Positions 42,880 to 50,500 are shown, numbered from the stretch's first letter. The stretch: 64,000 bases of DNA from Chitinophaga sp. HK235 (GCF_018255755.1 NZ_CP073766.1:7810501-7874500), one strand, 5' to 3'. The notes: generated by a model from the letters alone, not told the origin. Made by a program: numbers and translations.

Positions 42880-43131
42880 ATGAAAATGCCGGTGTTGGTT
42901 CTTTTATACGAAGAGCCAAGAGGGGACGGCTCCTGTACCCAAGAGTATCAGCGGATGGTGAATGGTGTTTGTGAAAGTGGTAAAAAGGAAGTCATAAGCC
43001 GGGTAAATTTTAAGAAAAACGGCTTGGACTATTGTCGTACTACCTATCGGTGGAAATGGAGCGATAACGCCACCAGCGGAATGATAATAGAAGAGCTTCC
43101 GGGAATGTGTACGAATCCTAATGAACCTTAG
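42880..43131 (+). CDS. Small hypothetical protein, possibly 5'-truncated
   Basis: The ATG at 42880 opens 83 codons with four cysteines (GSCTQEY, GVCESGKK, DYCRTTYRW, GMCTNPNEP), suggesting a small disulfide-stabilised or secreted domain, but no signal peptide is present. The same frame is open for a further 27 codons upstream after an in-frame TAG, and that extension (LPVELKVSDTGHFYIHTGCK) looks coding and contains another Cys. The gene may therefore be a remnant that lost its N-terminus, or start at a non-standard codon. No family recognised. It ends just before a bidirectional terminator. Confidence 0.4.
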   Translation: MKMPVLVLLYEEPRGDGSCTQEYQRMVNGVCESGKKEVISRVNFKKNGLDYCRTTYRWKWSDNATSGMIIEELPGMCTNPNEP

Positions 43132-43139
43132 ATCGAAAA

Positions 43140-43183
43140 AAATATGGGCTGAAGCAAAGAACGCTTCAGCCCATATTTTTTAA
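43140..43183. terminator. Bidirectional terminator
   Basis: AAATATGGGCTGAAGC and GCTTCAGCCCATATTT form a 16-bp stem with a 7-nt loop, flanked by A and T runs, between the 42880 ORF and the convergent haemoglobin gene. Confidence 0.9.
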
Positions 43184-43656
43184 GGCATATACGGCCCTCC
43201 TGTCTCACCCCAACCCCATTTAGGCATGGGCTGTTCCGCGTCCATATCCAGTGTATTTTCCTGAGAATTGATCACAGCAATACGGGTGCCCCATTCGATG
43301 TATCCTACAAATGCGGAGCGGAATTCCGGATCATCGGGCAATTGTAGTTCATCTGCGGTTGCCAGCAGTAGTGCTATCCACCTTTTGCGATGTTGTTCGG
43401 TGAGATGTTTGCCAAGGTGTTTATGGACCATTTTAAAATGGGAGCCTTCCTGTTCGCTGTAGGTCTTGGGACCACCGAAGACTTCTGCGATGAAGTGGGC
43501 CACATGTTGCTGGTGTTCCGGGCTCATGTGTTTGAATACGGGTTCCAGTAAAGGATCTGCGAGTACTTTTTTATAAAAGGTGTCCGTCAGTTTTTCAAAT
43601 ACCGGCATGCCGCCTGCCCATTCGTATAGTGTGGGTATTTTTTTGTCGTTTGTCAT
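43180..43656 (-). CDS. Group II truncated haemoglobin
   Basis: The 158-residue haem protein has the two-over-two globin pattern. LYEWAGGMPVFEKLTDTFYKKVLADPLLEPVF covers helices A-C; HKHLGKHLTEQHRKRW contains the probable proximal histidine (H80); the Trp in FVGYIEWGTRIAV is the G8 Trp that marks group II. It has a C-terminal extension ending GWGETGGPYMP. Members bind O2 or NO and serve in redox or nitrosative stress defence in the cytosol. An antibiotic-biosynthesis-monooxygenase-like gene lies upstream on the same strand after 23 nt, so the two may be co-transcribed. Confidence 0.9.
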   Translation of the reverse strand: MTNDKKIPTLYEWAGGMPVFEKLTDTFYKKVLADPLLEPVFKHMSPEHQQHVAHFIAEVFGGPKTYSEQEGSHFKMVHKHLGKHLTEQHRKRWIALLLATADELQLPDDPEFRSAFVGYIEWGTRIAVINSQENTLDMDAEQPMPKWGWGETGGPYMP

Positions 43657-43679
43657 GCTTCTAAATTAATGAAAAATGA

Positions 43680-44069
43680 CTATTTTCTTATCCACTGGGT
43701 AGGAGTAAGGTCATAATGTTTCATTTCTTCAATATTGTTGTAAAATGGTTTTACGAGGTTGAAGAATGGCGGGAACTGCTGACTTTTACGGAATCCCTGC
43801 AGATGATCTGTTTGGGAAGTCCAGTGGATGACTACGATGTAATGCTGTGGTTCTTCGTTGCCGTGTAGTACCTGGTAACTTAAACAATACGGGGAGGCTT
43901 GCAGGTATTTACCGGCTTCTGCATAGGCGGTTTCAAAATGCTGGCGGTCCTGTTCCGGGATGCTGTAGCGGATGATTTCCGTTGAAAAGGTTGTGGGTGC
44001 TGACTGGTCCATAGTAGATGCGAATGGATACATAATAAAAAGTGTGATAATGGTGACGAGTGTTTTCAT
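43680..44069 (-). CDS. Antibiotic biosynthesis monooxygenase (ABM)-like protein
   Basis: The ATG at 44069 gives 129 residues with a signal-like N-terminus (MKTLVTIITLFIMYPFAS). The rest is a single ferredoxin-like ABM domain: STEIIRYSIPEQDRQHFETAYAEAG, SPYCLSYQVLHGNEEPQHYIVVIHW and SQQFPPFFNLVKPFYNNIEEMKHY. Such proteins oxidise or bind small reactive organics, often quinones. It is divergent from an HxlR regulator and upstream of the truncated haemoglobin, which fits a stress-responsive unit. Confidence 0.8.
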   Translation of the reverse strand: MKTLVTIITLFIMYPFASTMDQSAPTTFSTEIIRYSIPEQDRQHFETAYAEAGKYLQASPYCLSYQVLHGNEEPQHYIVVIHWTSQTDHLQGFRKSQQFPPFFNLVKPFYNNIEEMKHYDLTPTQWIRK

Positions 44070-44095
44070 ATTTTTATGATGGATATTGACTATTA

Positions 44096-44125
44096 CAAAG
44101 CTAAGTGCCTTTGTGGTCGTGATCA
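44096..44125 (-). promoter_or_regulatory. Promoter of the ABM/haemoglobin unit
   Basis: Minus-strand TAGCTTTG (44096-44103) is a perfect -7 box with a TTG 20 nt upstream. It lies in the 84-bp divergent gap with hxlR, the natural place for HxlR binding. Confidence 0.55.
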
Positions 44126-44153
44126 ATAACTTACCAAAAAGTAGGATACCGGT

Positions 44154-44519
44154 ATGATAACCTTAAACGATAAAACATACACCTGTCCGGTCGATGTAAC
44201 ACTGGGCTTTATAGGTGGTAAATGGAAACTGCTGATACTGGCGCATTTGCATCAGTTTGGGCAACGTAGTTATGTGCAGTTGCGGGAGAACCTGCCGGGT
44301 ATCTCGGAGAAAATGCTGAGCCAGCAATTAAGGGAGCTGGAGCAGGATTTTCTGATCACTAAAAATATTTTGTCGAAGAAGCCCTATCGGGTGGAATATG
44401 CGTTGTCGGAGGATGGAAAGTCTCTGGCGCCTTTGTATGAATTTGTGAGTGACTGGGGTATTCGTTATCTGAAAAAACATGGCATCGATTATATCCAGGA
44501 TCAGCATCTATACAAATAA
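44154..44519 (+). CDS. HxlR-family transcriptional regulator
   Basis: This 121-residue winged-helix protein has the HxlR signature: CPVDVTLGFIGGKWKLLILAHL at the start, with the cysteine used as redox or electrophile sensor in several members, then SYVQLRENLPGISEKMLSQQLRELEQDFLI and VEYALSEDGKSLAPLYEFVSDWG. Divergently placed beside an ABM-like gene, a common regulator-target pair in which the regulator senses quinones, aldehydes or disulfide stress. Not obviously followed by another gene in the same unit. Confidence 0.92.
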   Translation: MITLNDKTYTCPVDVTLGFIGGKWKLLILAHLHQFGQRSYVQLRENLPGISEKMLSQQLRELEQDFLITKNILSKKPYRVEYALSEDGKSLAPLYEFVSDWGIRYLKKHGIDYIQDQHLYK

Positions 44520-44601
44520 ATTTAACCCGTCCCCAATTTTCGCCATTCTATTCCAATGCTTATCTCTAGCGGTTTAAGAGGTATCTGAAAATTAAATTTT
44601 T

Positions 44602-44645
44602 CCGTAACCATTCGGTTACTTATATTTGTAACCGAACGGTTACGG
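44602..44645 (+). promoter_or_regulatory. arsR promoter bracketed by two palindromic operators
   Basis: GTAACCATTCGGTTAC (44604-44619) and GTAACCGAACGGTTAC (44628-44643) share GTAACC-N4-GGTTAC. The perfect -7 box TATATTTG (44621-44628) lies exactly between them, and the whole 44-bp stretch is symmetrical (CCGTAACC...GGTTACGG). A dimeric repressor bound at both would cover promoter and start. Confidence 0.8.
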
Positions 44646-44662
44646 ATATTAAAAAGTTATTT

Positions 44663-44995
44663 ATGCGCAGAGACGTTTTTCAGGCGATTGCTGACCCAAC
44701 GCGGCGGGACATCATTCATTTGCTGGCCGATCAGTCGTTGAGTCTGAATATGGTGGCTGATCATTTTGACATCAGCAGACCAGCTATATCCAAACATGTG
44801 AAAATACTGACAGAATGCGGCCTGGTGATCATACAGCAGCAGGGAAGGGAGCGGTATTGCAGGGCTAATCTGCGTCAGTTGAAGCAAGTGTCTGAATGGG
44901 TGGAACATTACCGGAAGTTCTGGGATCGTAAACTGGATGCCCTGGAAGCATTTCTGGAAGAGGATAATCATAAGAAGAAGAAAAAAAAGAAGTAG
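44663..44995 (+). CDS. ArsR/SmtB-fold repressor (SdpR-like)
   Basis: The 110-residue winged helix starts MRRDVFQAIADPTRRDIIHLLADQ and has the recognition region MVADHFDISRPAISKHVKIL and wing LVIIQQQGRERYC. It lacks the ELCVCDL-type metal-binding motif, so it belongs to the non-metal SdpR-like group. These typically pair with an SRPBCC/AHSA1 protein, as here (25-nt gap). The C-terminus is an unusual run of seven lysines. The two palindromes upstream are probably its own operators. Confidence 0.9.
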   Translation: MRRDVFQAIADPTRRDIIHLLADQSLSLNMVADHFDISRPAISKHVKILTECGLVIIQQQGRERYCRANLRQLKQVSEWVEHYRKFWDRKLDALEAFLEEDNHKKKKKKK

Positions 44996-45020
44996 TTCAT
45001 CATCTTTAAAAATCATTGTT

Positions 45021-45452
45021 ATGAAAAGCGAACCACTGGTAGTAGAACGTACCCTTAATGCCCCGATGGGAAAAGTTTGGGAAGCACTGACTGTAAAAGA
45101 GAAAATGAGGAAATGGTATTTTGATGTGTCGGATTTTAGACCTGAAGTTGGTTTTTCCTTCACCTTTAATTGCGAAGACGAAGGAGTATTATACGTTCAT
45201 CATTGCCAGGTGACGGAAGTAGTGCCCGGCAGGAAACTATCATATACCTGGAAATATGAAAATTATGAAGGAGAATCGCTGCTTACTTTTGAGCTGTCGC
45301 AGGAAGGGAGCCAGACAAAACTGACATTAACCCATGCCGGACTGGAAACATTTCCGCAGCACCTCAAATCTTTCACCCGCGAAAGTTTCACTGGTGGCTG
45401 GGATCATATCATCAATACTTCATTGCCTGAATATCTCGGGTCCCAGGGCTAA
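45021..45452 (+). CDS. SRPBCC (AHSA1-like) domain protein
   Basis: The ATG at 45021 gives 143 residues forming one START/Bet v1-like hydrophobic-ligand domain: VVERTLNAPMGKVWEALTVKEKMRKWYF, GFSFTFNCEDEG, VVPGRKLSYTWKYENYEG and the C-terminal helix FTRESFTGGWDHIINTSLPEYL. The function of ArsR-linked SRPBCC proteins is mostly unknown. The last three codons and the stop lie inside REP copy 3, so the C-terminal SQG is supplied by the repeat. Confidence 0.88.
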   Translation: MKSEPLVVERTLNAPMGKVWEALTVKEKMRKWYFDVSDFRPEVGFSFTFNCEDEGVLYVHHCQVTEVVPGRKLSYTWKYENYEGESLLTFELSQEGSQTKLTLTHAGLETFPQHLKSFTRESFTGGWDHIINTSLPEYLGSQG

Positions 45453-45464
45453 AGCCCTGGGCTA
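45442..45464 (-). repeat. REP-like palindrome, copy 3
   Basis: Same element as at 8818 but with TTTA instead of TTCA in the loop. It provides the stop codon of the SRPBCC gene and is inverted relative to copies 4 and 5. Confidence 0.85.
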
Positions 45465-45572
45465 TATTTGTGTAATATTATTTACGGAGTTTTATGCACG
45501 AATATGCCTGTTTAAGGCGTTTATAGCACTTTTTAAGTAACGGGTCTGTATAGTCAGAACACGTTGTTCTAA

Positions 45573-45607
45573 ACAAACAATTATAGCCCAGGGCTTCAGC
45601 CCTGGGA
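45573..45607 (+). repeat. REP-like palindrome, copy 4, within a 35-bp exact repeat
   Basis: The palindrome is at 45584-45606. An ACAAACAATTA prefix makes a 35-bp stretch identical to copy 5. Together with copy 3 it forms an inverted pair 119 nt apart, the same layout as copies 1 and 2. Confidence 0.85.
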
Positions 45608-45674
45608 GCTCAGCGCTAAATTATCATAGCAGTTTTGGTATAAATATCTGTATATCAGAAAGCCTTCCTTGTAT

Positions 45675-45709
45675 ACAAACAATTATAGCCCAGGGCTTCA
45701 GCCCTGGGA
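45675..45709 (+). repeat. REP-like palindrome, copy 5, within a 35-bp exact repeat
   Basis: The palindrome is at 45686-45708 and the identical prefix begins at 45675. It ends 20 nt before the TlpA-like start codon, so it lies in the 5' leader or promoter of that gene. Confidence 0.85.
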
Positions 45710-45728
45710 ATTTTATTATATTAAGCTT

Positions 45729-46310
45729 ATGAACAGATCTTATTTTTCGTTATCCAATATTTTATATGGGTTGTTGTTGGCAGGGGTGTTATCTGTAGCG
45801 TTGATCCCTGGTGGTAAGGTATGGTTTCTTCAGCAGCTGATGAAGATCGGGTTGTTTCAGCCGGGAGTGCCTGCTGGCGGGCATGGTGATATGGCGCCGG
45901 AGATGCGGTTCCTGACGGCGGAAGGTTTGCCGGTGGCTTTGTCTGAGTTGAGAGGGAAGGTGGTTGTCATTAATTTCTGGGCTACGTGGTGTCCTCCCTG
46001 CAGGGCGGAGATGCCTTCGCTGGATGGTTTGTATCGGCAGTTGAAAGACAGGCCGGATATTGTTTTCCTGATGGTGGATGCAGATAGTAATGTGGAAAAG
46101 GCGATGGGATTTATGCGGGATCATGGTTATCAGCTGCCGGTGGCGGTGTTGGCCGGTGAGGTGCCTGATAAGGTATATGCCGGTACGTTGCCTACTACGC
46201 TGGTGGTTGATAAGGCGGGGCGTATCGTTTTCCGGGAGACAGGGGCGGCAGACTATAGCAGCCGTAAGTTCCGGGAGTTTGTAGGGCAATTGCTGGACGC
46301 AAAGCAGTAG
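45729..46310 (+). CDS. TlpA-like membrane-anchored thioredoxin
   Basis: The protein is 193 residues from the ATG at 45729; a longer frame from 45669 runs through the repeat and is unlikely. One membrane segment (LSNILYGLLLAGVLSVALIPG) anchors a periplasmic thioredoxin fold with the redox pair C88/C91 in INFWATWCPPCRAEMPSL, a FLMVDADSNVEKAMGFM segment and the cis-Pro strand AGTLPTTLVVDKAGRIVF. It should reduce disulfides of exported proteins or cytochrome c apoproteins. Its upstream region is entirely made of REP-like repeats. Confidence 0.9.
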   Translation: MNRSYFSLSNILYGLLLAGVLSVALIPGGKVWFLQQLMKIGLFQPGVPAGGHGDMAPEMRFLTAEGLPVALSELRGKVVVINFWATWCPPCRAEMPSLDGLYRQLKDRPDIVFLMVDADSNVEKAMGFMRDHGYQLPVAVLAGEVPDKVYAGTLPTTLVVDKAGRIVFRETGAADYSSRKFREFVGQLLDAKQ

Positions 46311-46365
46311 TTTTTTGTAAATTTTAGGAATGTCGACCGCTAAAACGGGATCGCTATTCCAAAAT

Positions 46366-46396
46366 TGTTTACTTTTGAATAAATATTTAGTTTACA
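46366..46396 (+). promoter_or_regulatory. gntR promoter with TGTTTAC half-sites
   Basis: TGTTTAC at 46366-46372 overlaps the -7 box TACTTTTG (46370-46377), and a second GTTTACA is at 46390-46396. The same half-site makes the inverted repeat at the SusC promoter, suggesting that one regulator acts at both. Confidence 0.55.
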
Positions 46397-46405
46397 TTAT
46401 TTACT

Positions 46406-47044
46406 ATGAAAACAGATTCGTTAGCTAATAAAGTGTATGTAGAACTTCGGCGCAAGATACTGTCCAACCAGCTGGTGCCGGGCATGCGCCTGAAGGAGGA
46501 TGTGTGGGCCAAGAAGACGGAAGTAAGCCGTATGGCTGTGCGGGAGGCGCTGACGCGCCTACTGGGGGAGAATCTGGTGGTATTTGGTGAAAAAGGTGGA
46601 TACTTCGTGAAATCCATGACTGCAGAAGATATTCATCAGGTGAGGGAGTTACGGGAACTGCTGGAGCTGGGTGCTATCCGTTTGGCTATCCAGAAAGCAG
46701 ACAAAGAAGATATTGCCGCATTGGAAAAGATCTGTGATGACTTTACCAATATGGTAAAGAGTGGCTACCTGGGCGGCGCCTGCGAGGCGGATATGAAATT
46801 TCATGAAACACTGGTGGCCATGGCTGGCAATGCCAAGCTGATGGAGATATACCAGTCCAGTAATATCCCGCTGTTTCATATGAAGCTGGGCAAGATGCTG
46901 GTGCAGATGGATGACTATGAACAAACCGATGAAGAACACCGGGCTATCCTGCGTGCTTTGAAAAATAAAGACGTAAAAAAGGCGGAAGAAGCGCTGGTAA
47001 AGCATCTGCTGCGTGGTGAAGTAACTACCCTGGAGGTAGAATAA
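46406..47044 (+). CDS. GntR-family regulator (FCD type) of the sugar locus
   Basis: The 212-residue protein has an N-terminal winged helix (NKVYVELRRKILSNQLVPGMRLKEDVWAKKTEVSRMAVREALTRLLGENLV) and an FCD domain with metal or ligand residues in ACEADMKFHETLVAMAGNAKLMEIY and DEEHRAILRALKNKD. FCD regulators often bind sugar acids such as gluconate, galactonate or uronates, which fits the galactonate-dehydratase-type enzyme encoded downstream. It is transcribed with its own promoter just before the SusC operon and is the probable local repressor. Confidence 0.92.
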   Translation: MKTDSLANKVYVELRRKILSNQLVPGMRLKEDVWAKKTEVSRMAVREALTRLLGENLVVFGEKGGYFVKSMTAEDIHQVRELRELLELGAIRLAIQKADKEDIAALEKICDDFTNMVKSGYLGGACEADMKFHETLVAMAGNAKLMEIYQSSNIPLFHMKLGKMLVQMDDYEQTDEEHRAILRALKNKDVKKAEEALVKHLLRGEVTTLEVE

Positions 47045-47109
47045 CCCCTTTCCTGCATTACTAAAACTGTACTTTTCTTCCTTCTGATAATTTTCTTCAA
47101 ATATTTTTT

Positions 47110-47140
47110 TGTTTACAAAATTTGAATATATTTGTAAACA
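47110..47140 (+). promoter_or_regulatory. SusC-operon promoter inside an inverted-repeat operator
   Basis: TGTTTACAAA (47110-47119) and TTTGTAAACA (47131-47140) form a perfect 10-bp inverted repeat. The -7 box TATATTTG occupies 47127-47134, overlapping the right arm. Transcription should begin near 47140, giving a leader of about 270 nt. Confidence 0.75.
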
Positions 47141-47407
47141 GAGTAGCGAATAACTGACCATTCCTGGTTGGTGCTAAAGCTAACGTTATGTGAAACTTAC
47201 GGGCAGTGCCGAAGCATCGTGTAGTCGTGCCCGTATCATCCACCTGTAATGCCGACGTGTATTCTTGCCACATAAGAACACAGTGAACGGTTTAATAAAA
47301 CGCGAATTAATTTATCCAACCATCATGAAGGATGGTATGTCAACTGGTGCATTGATGTAGCAATGCGCACGGGTACGTTTATCTAACCATTTTATCTAAC
47401 CAGAATT
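47141..47407 (+). promoter_or_regulatory. Long structured leader of the SusC mRNA
   Basis: No gene lies here. TACGGGCA (47198-47205) pairs with TGCCCGTA (47228-47235), and GCATTG with CAATGC (47349-47366). The 12-mer TTTATCYAACCA occurs three times (47311-47322, 47378-47389, 47391-47402), the last ending 6 nt before the SusC ATG. A post-transcriptional control region is possible. Confidence 0.5.
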
Positions 47408-50400
47408 ATGAAAGGAACACACCTTTACCTATTTGCAACCCTGCTGGCCATCCTCGCAGGTATTTGCAAGCCACAAAAGCTGATAGCGCAGGAGGTCAGA
47501 GAGATAAAGGGTACTGTCCTCGACAGCGCCACCCAGACAGCCCTTCCCGGTGTAAGCGTCATCATCAAAGGGACTAAAACAGGCGTTTCCACCAATGCAG
47601 AAGGCCATTTCACCATCCGCGCCAACAGTGCAGACGTACTTTCCTTCTCTTATCTGGGTTATGATAAAAAAGAAACAGCCATAGGCAACCGCAATAATGT
47701 TTACATTTCTCTGCCACAAAGTAAAACCACCCTTAATGAAACTGTGGTGATCGGTTATGGTGCTGTGAAAAAAAGCTCCGTGACCGCAGCAGTGGCGAAA
47801 GTAGAAAACAAAATACTCGATCAGGTGCCCGCCGGCAGGCCGGAAGCGGCCCTGGTAGGACGTATGGCCGGAGTTAATATTTCCCAGTCCCGGGGCCAGG
47901 CCGGTTCAGCACCTACCATCCGCATTCGCGGTATCGGCTCCATCAGCGCCGGCAACGATCCTCTCATCGTCATCGATGGTATCCCCGGCGGTAACCTGGG
48001 CATGGTTAATATGAACGATGTACAGTCTGTAGAAGTGCTGAAAGACGCGTCGTCTGCGGCTATATACGGTTCCCGTGCAGCCGGTGGCGTTATACTTGTG
48101 ACGATGAAAAAAGGTGCGGCAGGCAAACCCAAATTCAACTTCAACGGATATGCCGGTCTGGGTAAAGCCATCCTGCACCACGACTGGATCACCGGTGATG
48201 AATACTATCAATACGCTACCAAATACCAGAACAGGGAATACGCCTGGGTAGGCGGCGACGTAACACTGCCTGTATGGGGCGATGGCAGAAGGCCTGCAGC
48301 CTATCAGGTCAGTGATGTGCTTAAAACAGGCCATGTAGTATGGCAGGATGCTGTGATGAAAACGGCTCCCATACAGAGTTACAACATCTCCGCCAGCGGC
48401 GGTACCGATAAAGCCACCTATTATGTGGCGGCTACCTATAAAGATGAACAAGGTGCCATGGTCAATACCTGGTTCAAAACCTACGGCCTGAGAGCCAATG
48501 TGGACGTGCAGGCCAGCAAAGCTGTCAGCGTGGGTTTTATGCTCAATCCTTCCTATTCCAAACGCCGGTATAATCCTTCTGAAATTCCTAACTATTCCAA
48601 ATATCCTTCCTTTGCGGAGGTACAGCGGCCTAACGGCACCTACCCCAATGCCCGTGATTACTGGGGTGCCGTTGTAACAGGACAGGTAAATCCAATGGCT
48701 ACCCTTCAGGGCTCTGAATATTATGGCAGCAGTTTCAGTAATATCGGTGAAGCCTATATGAAATTGCACCTGGCCAAAGGATTGTCCTTCCGCTCTTCTG
48801 TAGGTACGACCATGGACTTCAGCAGCCGCGACGAATTCCAGGCCTCCTGGGCTACCAGCGCCGCTAAAAACTCCGGTACTGACATCACCAGCAATAACAT
48901 CAATGTGCTCAATGAAAACGTACTGAGTTACAATACCACCTTCAAAGGTGGTCACGACCTCTCCGCTATTGCCGGTGCTTCCTATCAGCGGAACGACAGC
49001 AAGGCGGTCAACCTCTACGCAGTGACAGGCAGCTACAATAACGATATCGTACATACGATGGGCAACGCCACCCTGGCACCTAACAGTAATACCGTCAAAA
49101 GCAAGTGGGGACTCATTTCCTACTTCACCAGGGTAAACTATGGTTATAAAGACAAATACCTGCTGTCAGCTTCCATCCGTACTGATGCCAGCTCCCGCTT
49201 CGGGCCAGACAACAGATGGGGTTACTTCCCGTCTGTATCTGCCGCCTGGCGCGTAAAACAGGAGAGTTTCCTGAAAGACTTCAAACCTGTCAGTGACCTG
49301 AAAGTAAGGGCCAGCTATGGTGTGACCGGTAACTTTAATATCGGCGATTTCCAGTATCTGGGTCTGATGGGCAACACGTTCTATTCTCCGGGTAATATCG
49401 TCACCAAAGGCCAAGCGCCTGTTAGTTATGGTAACAGTATGCTGGGGTGGGAAAAAACCAAAGGCATAGACCTCGGCGCGGAACTGTCTGTGCTGGATAA
49501 TCGTATAAGCGTGGTGTTTGATTATTACGATAAACGTACCAACGATCTGTTGTATAGTATGCCAGTGCCGGCCACTACCGGTTTTAGTACCACCATGACC
49601 AACATCGGGCAGATACGCAACAGAGGAATAGAGTTTGAAGTGAATACCCGCAACATCGTGGGTAAGTTCAACTGGCAAACCTCTTTCAACTTCTCCCAAA
49701 ATAAAAATACAGTGGAAGACCTGGGTGGTGTGAATAATGTGATCATCGCGGATCCTTCTTCCAATATGAATTGGATACTCAGAGTAGGCGAGCCGATGTT
49801 TTCTTATTATGGTTATAAGATTACAGGTGTTTATCAGGATGCTGCTGATATCGCCGCCAACCCTGGCATTGCAGGCACCAGACCCGGCAATCCTAAATTT
49901 GAAGATAAAGATGGCAATAAAAAAATCGATGCCAATGATAAACAGGTCCTGGGCAATTTCCAGCCCAAGGCTATTCTCGGAATGGTGAACAATTTCTCCT
50001 ACAGCAATTTCGACCTGAGCATCGCCATGCAGGCTTCGCTGGGTGCGAAAATGTACAACTACGAAAATCAGTTCTACCAGGGTGCGTTGCTGGGCGCTAT
50101 GCGTCGGTCCCTGGTAGAAAACCAGTGGTGGTCTGCTGCTGATCCGGGTAATGGCAAAGTGCCCGCCAGCGCGCTCAACACATTGGGATTCCAGACAATG
50201 TCTGACGCTTATATAGAAGATGCCTCCTTTCTTGCCATTCGTAATGTGAACCTGGGATATACCCTGCCGGAATCCCTTATCCGCAGGTTGCGGGTAACCA
50301 ACTTCAGGGTTTATCTGTCTGCCAGCAACCTGTTCATCTTCACTAAAAAAGAATTCCATGGGTATAACCCGGAAGGATATACGAAAGGTGAGGTGAACGG

Positions 50401-50482
50401 TGTTGCCAGCATGCCTGGTGCCAACTACGGAGCAGAGCCTATCAGCCGCATTTACGCGCTGGGATTCAATTTTAACTTCTAA
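47408..50482 (+). CDS. SusC/RagA-family TonB-linked outer membrane transporter
   Basis: The 1024-residue protein has a signal peptide ending LIAQE. A carboxypeptidase D-like domain follows (REIKGTVLDSATQTALPGVSVI ... AEGHFTIRA), then the plug with ETVVIGYGAVKKSSVTAAV and the SusC hallmark GVILVTMKKGAAGKPKF, and a beta-barrel ending in the aromatic strand ALGFNFNF. It imports oligosaccharides or their like through the outer membrane with its SusD lid, encoded 18 nt downstream. No FecR-type sensor domain is present, so control is by the local GntR regulator rather than an anti-sigma factor. Confidence 0.95.
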   Translation: MKGTHLYLFATLLAILAGICKPQKLIAQEVREIKGTVLDSATQTALPGVSVIIKGTKTGVSTNAEGHFTIRANSADVLSFSYLGYDKKETAIGNRNNVYISLPQSKTTLNETVVIGYGAVKKSSVTAAVAKVENKILDQVPAGRPEAALVGRMAGVNISQSRGQAGSAPTIRIRGIGSISAGNDPLIVIDGIPGGNLGMVNMNDVQSVEVLKDASSAAIYGSRAAGGVILVTMKKGAAGKPKFNFNGYAGLGKAILHHDWITGDEYYQYATKYQNREYAWVGGDVTLPVWGDGRRPAAYQVSDVLKTGHVVWQDAVMKTAPIQSYNISASGGTDKATYYVAATYKDEQGAMVNTWFKTYGLRANVDVQASKAVSVGFMLNPSYSKRRYNPSEIPNYSKYPSFAEVQRPNGTYPNARDYWGAVVTGQVNPMATLQGSEYYGSSFSNIGEAYMKLHLAKGLSFRSSVGTTMDFSSRDEFQASWATSAAKNSGTDITSNNINVLNENVLSYNTTFKGGHDLSAIAGASYQRNDSKAVNLYAVTGSYNNDIVHTMGNATLAPNSNTVKSKWGLISYFTRVNYGYKDKYLLSASIRTDASSRFGPDNRWGYFPSVSAAWRVKQESFLKDFKPVSDLKVRASYGVTGNFNIGDFQYLGLMGNTFYSPGNIVTKGQAPVSYGNSMLGWEKTKGIDLGAELSVLDNRISVVFDYYDKRTNDLLYSMPVPATTGFSTTMTNIGQIRNRGIEFEVNTRNIVGKFNWQTSFNFSQNKNTVEDLGGVNNVIIADPSSNMNWILRVGEPMFSYYGYKITGVYQDAADIAANPGIAGTRPGNPKFEDKDGNKKIDANDKQVLGNFQPKAILGMVNNFSYSNFDLSIAMQASLGAKMYNYENQFYQGALLGAMRRSLVENQWWSAADPGNGKVPASALNTLGFQTMSDAYIEDASFLAIRNVNLGYTLPESLIRRLRVTNFRVYLSASNLFIFTKKEFHGYNPEGYTKGEVNGVASMPGANYGAEPISRIYALGFNFNF

Positions 50483-50500
50483 TCAGCAAAAGCGTTTTTC

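Noticed and set aside
43268..43462. Possible CRISPR or tRNA genes anywhere in the window
   Set aside because: I looked for regularly spaced direct repeats and for cloverleaf-type GGTTCRAATC signatures and found none; the only spaced repeats are the REP-like palindromes and the short repeats reported above.
47906..50359. Two long minus-strand frames opposite SusC
   Set aside because: Both lie entirely inside the SusC coding sequence and show no family motifs.
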